This document shows positions 35,158 to 36,420 of a DNA stretch of 36,420 nt, piece by piece. How positions within the stretch are numbered: the stretch's first letter is position 1; every line of letters begins with the position of its first letter. Source of the stretch: an uncultured Alphaproteobacteria bacterium (GTDB taxonomy: Bacteria > Pseudomonadota > Alphaproteobacteria > Rhizobiales > Beijerinckiaceae). The notes beneath the pieces were generated by a model. The model did not search any database and was not told the DNA's origin. It saw only the letters and a list, made by a program, of their open reading frames with translations. A program made the translations under genes and the position numbers. The stretch covers positions 1 to 36,420 of the forward strand of contig CALKHP010000026.1 in NCBI GenBank assembly GCA_937988775.1. The letters run 5' to 3'.

Positions 35158-36333
35158 TCAGGTCTCGACGAGATCGGCGGTATCGCCGGCATCGCGCGGC
35201 CCGCTCGCGCCATGGGCGGCAGCCAGATACTCGTCCGATTGCATCTCGATCAGGCGCGAGCCGGTGCGCTCGAATTCGAAAGCCTCGCGGCCGATCGTGC
35301 CGCGATACAGCGCGGTCGGGCCGGCCGCGGCCGAGAGCAGCAGCTTGACATGCTGCTCGTAGAGCACGTCGATCAGGATGATGAAGCGCTTGGCCGGGTT
35401 GCGCTGGCCCTCGTCCATCACGGGCACATCGTCGATGACGAGCGTATGGAAATGGCGCGCCACCGCGATGTAGTCGGCCGCCGCCAACGGCGCTTCACAC
35501 AGGTCGGCGAAGGAGAAGCGCGCCACGCCCGCCGCCGCCAACGGCACGACGATCTCGCGGCCATGCACGGCGAGCGTCACCGGACCGGCCGGCATGTTGC
35601 CGGTCAGGCGCGCGAACAGCGCATCGAGCGCCGCCCGCGCCTGGCCGTCGGCCGGCGTGTAATAGACCGGGCTGCCCGCCAGCTTCTCAAGCCGGAAATC
35701 GGCGCGCGCATCGAGGCGCACGATCGCCATGCGCTCTTCCAGCATGGCGATGAACGGCAGGAACAGCGCCCGGTTGAGCCCGTCGCGATAAAGATCCTTC
35801 GGCTCGACATTCGAGGTCGCCACCACGACGACGCCTTGCGCGAACAGCGCCTGGAACAGCCGGCCGAGGATCATCGCATCGGCGATATCGTTGACGCTGA
35901 ACTCGTCGAAGCACAGCACGCGCGCCTCTCGCGCCAGCGCCTCAGCCACGACCGCGATCGGGTCCTCGCCCTTGGCTGTGCCGGCCTTGGCCTGCTGGCG
36001 CCAGGCATGGATGCGCTCATGCACGTCGCCCATGAAGGCATGGAAATGCGCGCGCCGCTTCGCCGTCACCGGCAGGTCGGCGAAGAACATGTCCATCAGC
36101 ATGGTCTTGCCGCGCCCGACCGCACCCCACAGATACAGGCCCTTGACGACAGGCTCCGGCTCGCGCCGCCCGAACACCCAGCCGAACGGCTTCGGCCGGC
36201 TCTTGGCGCGACCGGCCTTCAGCCGCTGCGCCAGCCCGTCGAGCAGGGCGACGACCTGCTCCTGGGCGGGGTCGCGGTCGATCCTCCCGGACGAGACCAG
36301 CAGATCATAGTGGCGGGCGAGCGTGGGAACCAT
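35158..36333 (-). CDS. zapE: Cell-division ATPase ZapE (AFG1 family)
   Basis: ZapE is an AAA-type ATPase of the AFG1/LACE1 family that acts at the division ring under stress in E. coli. The mitochondrial relative takes part in protein quality control. The 391 residues show the P-loop GAVGRGKT at 70-77 and the Walker B LCFDEF with Asp143-Glu144. The arginine-rich sensor region follows in TSNVEPKDLYRDGLNRALFLPFI, and the family's C-terminal features follow in IDDVPVMDEGQRNPAKRFIILIDVLYE. It is commonly next to mdh in rhizobial relatives. Here DUF1003 and TetR genes lie between. No strong ribosome site precedes the ATG at 36333. The last 87 bases of the window hold no recognisable gene. Confidence 0.93.
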   Translation of the reverse strand: MVPTLARHYDLLVSSGRIDRDPAQEQVVALLDGLAQRLKAGRAKSRPKPFGWVFGRREPEPVVKGLYLWGAVGRGKTMLMDMFFADLPVTAKRRAHFHAFMGDVHERIHAWRQQAKAGTAKGEDPIAVVAEALAREARVLCFDEFSVNDIADAMILGRLFQALFAQGVVVVATSNVEPKDLYRDGLNRALFLPFIAMLEERMAIVRLDARADFRLEKLAGSPVYYTPADGQARAALDALFARLTGNMPAGPVTLAVHGREIVVPLAAAGVARFSFADLCEAPLAAADYIAVARHFHTLVIDDVPVMDEGQRNPAKRFIILIDVLYEQHVKLLLSAAAGPTALYRGTIGREAFEFERTGSRLIEMQSDEYLAAAHGASGPRDAGDTADLVET

Positions 36334-36420
36334 GGCTTTCGGGAATCTGGCCGAAAGATCGGCCGAGGAACGGTAAAGGGATCGGCAGGCGGTTTGCCGG
36401 GCTATACAGGCTCGGCCACA

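Overview
The window is GC-rich, densely coded chromosomal DNA. It looks like an alphaproteobacterium of the order Hyphomicrobiales (Rhizobiales). The evidence is gene order: on the minus strand run zapE, mdh, sucC, sucD, sucA, sucB, lpd, then xerC, priA, atpH and atpA. From general knowledge this is the TCA-cycle/ATP-synthase neighbourhood of many rhizobial relatives. Intergenic palindromes, an Irr-type box and the regulator types fit the same group. Genus cannot be named from this sequence alone.

Layout: 1-4126 holds the start of the ATP synthase operon (atpH, partial atpA) and priA. 4200-5917 holds a probable nitric-oxide-responsive unit. It consists of a near-perfect NsrR-type operator lying on a good promoter, a small DUF6522-like protein, a SAM-dependent methyltransferase, and a convergent Rrf2 regulator with the NsrR cysteine set. 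6096-8482 is exbB-exbD-tonB behind an Irr-type (ICE-like) box. 8590-10715 is a DUF1345 membrane protein translationally coupled to AMP nucleosidase. 10737-16562 is a methionine/one-carbon operon: an ArsR-methyltransferase fusion (SahR-like), metF and metH, with a perfect 16-bp palindrome just upstream. 16781-20051 encodes a solute-binding protein with a Tat-like signal and two Gfo/Idh/MocA oxidoreductases, with no permease or ATPase genes. 20319-21236 is a XerC-type recombinase. 21242-23060 holds two membrane proteins, one of them an MFS transporter. 23127-31447 encodes the 2-oxoglutarate dehydrogenase complex and succinyl-CoA synthetase, with a MAPEG protein between lpd and sucB. 31642-32280 is a plus-strand 2OG-Fe(II) oxygenase-like gene set between sucC and mdh. 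32332-36333 holds mdh, a TetR regulator, a DUF1003 membrane protein and zapE.

The core genes work together: SucA/SucB/Lpd make succinyl-CoA, SucCD conserve its energy as a nucleoside triphosphate, Mdh regenerates oxaloacetate, and ATP synthase uses the resulting proton motive force, which also drives ExbBD-TonB. The accessory genes between priA and xerC (about 16 kb) look like additions to this backbone and carry most of the regulatory signals.

No rRNA, tRNA, CRISPR array, transposase or prophage was seen. Dispersed palindromic repeats lie at 14539-14567, 16680-16752, 20139-20190, 20204-20252 and 29324-29353. The only gap between genes above 300 bases is 5918-6234, described under its regulatory features. 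The most interesting points are the NsrR-type operator with its two-gene unit of unknown function, the self-contained SahR-like methionine operon, and the inverted oxygenase gene splitting mdh from sucCDAB.
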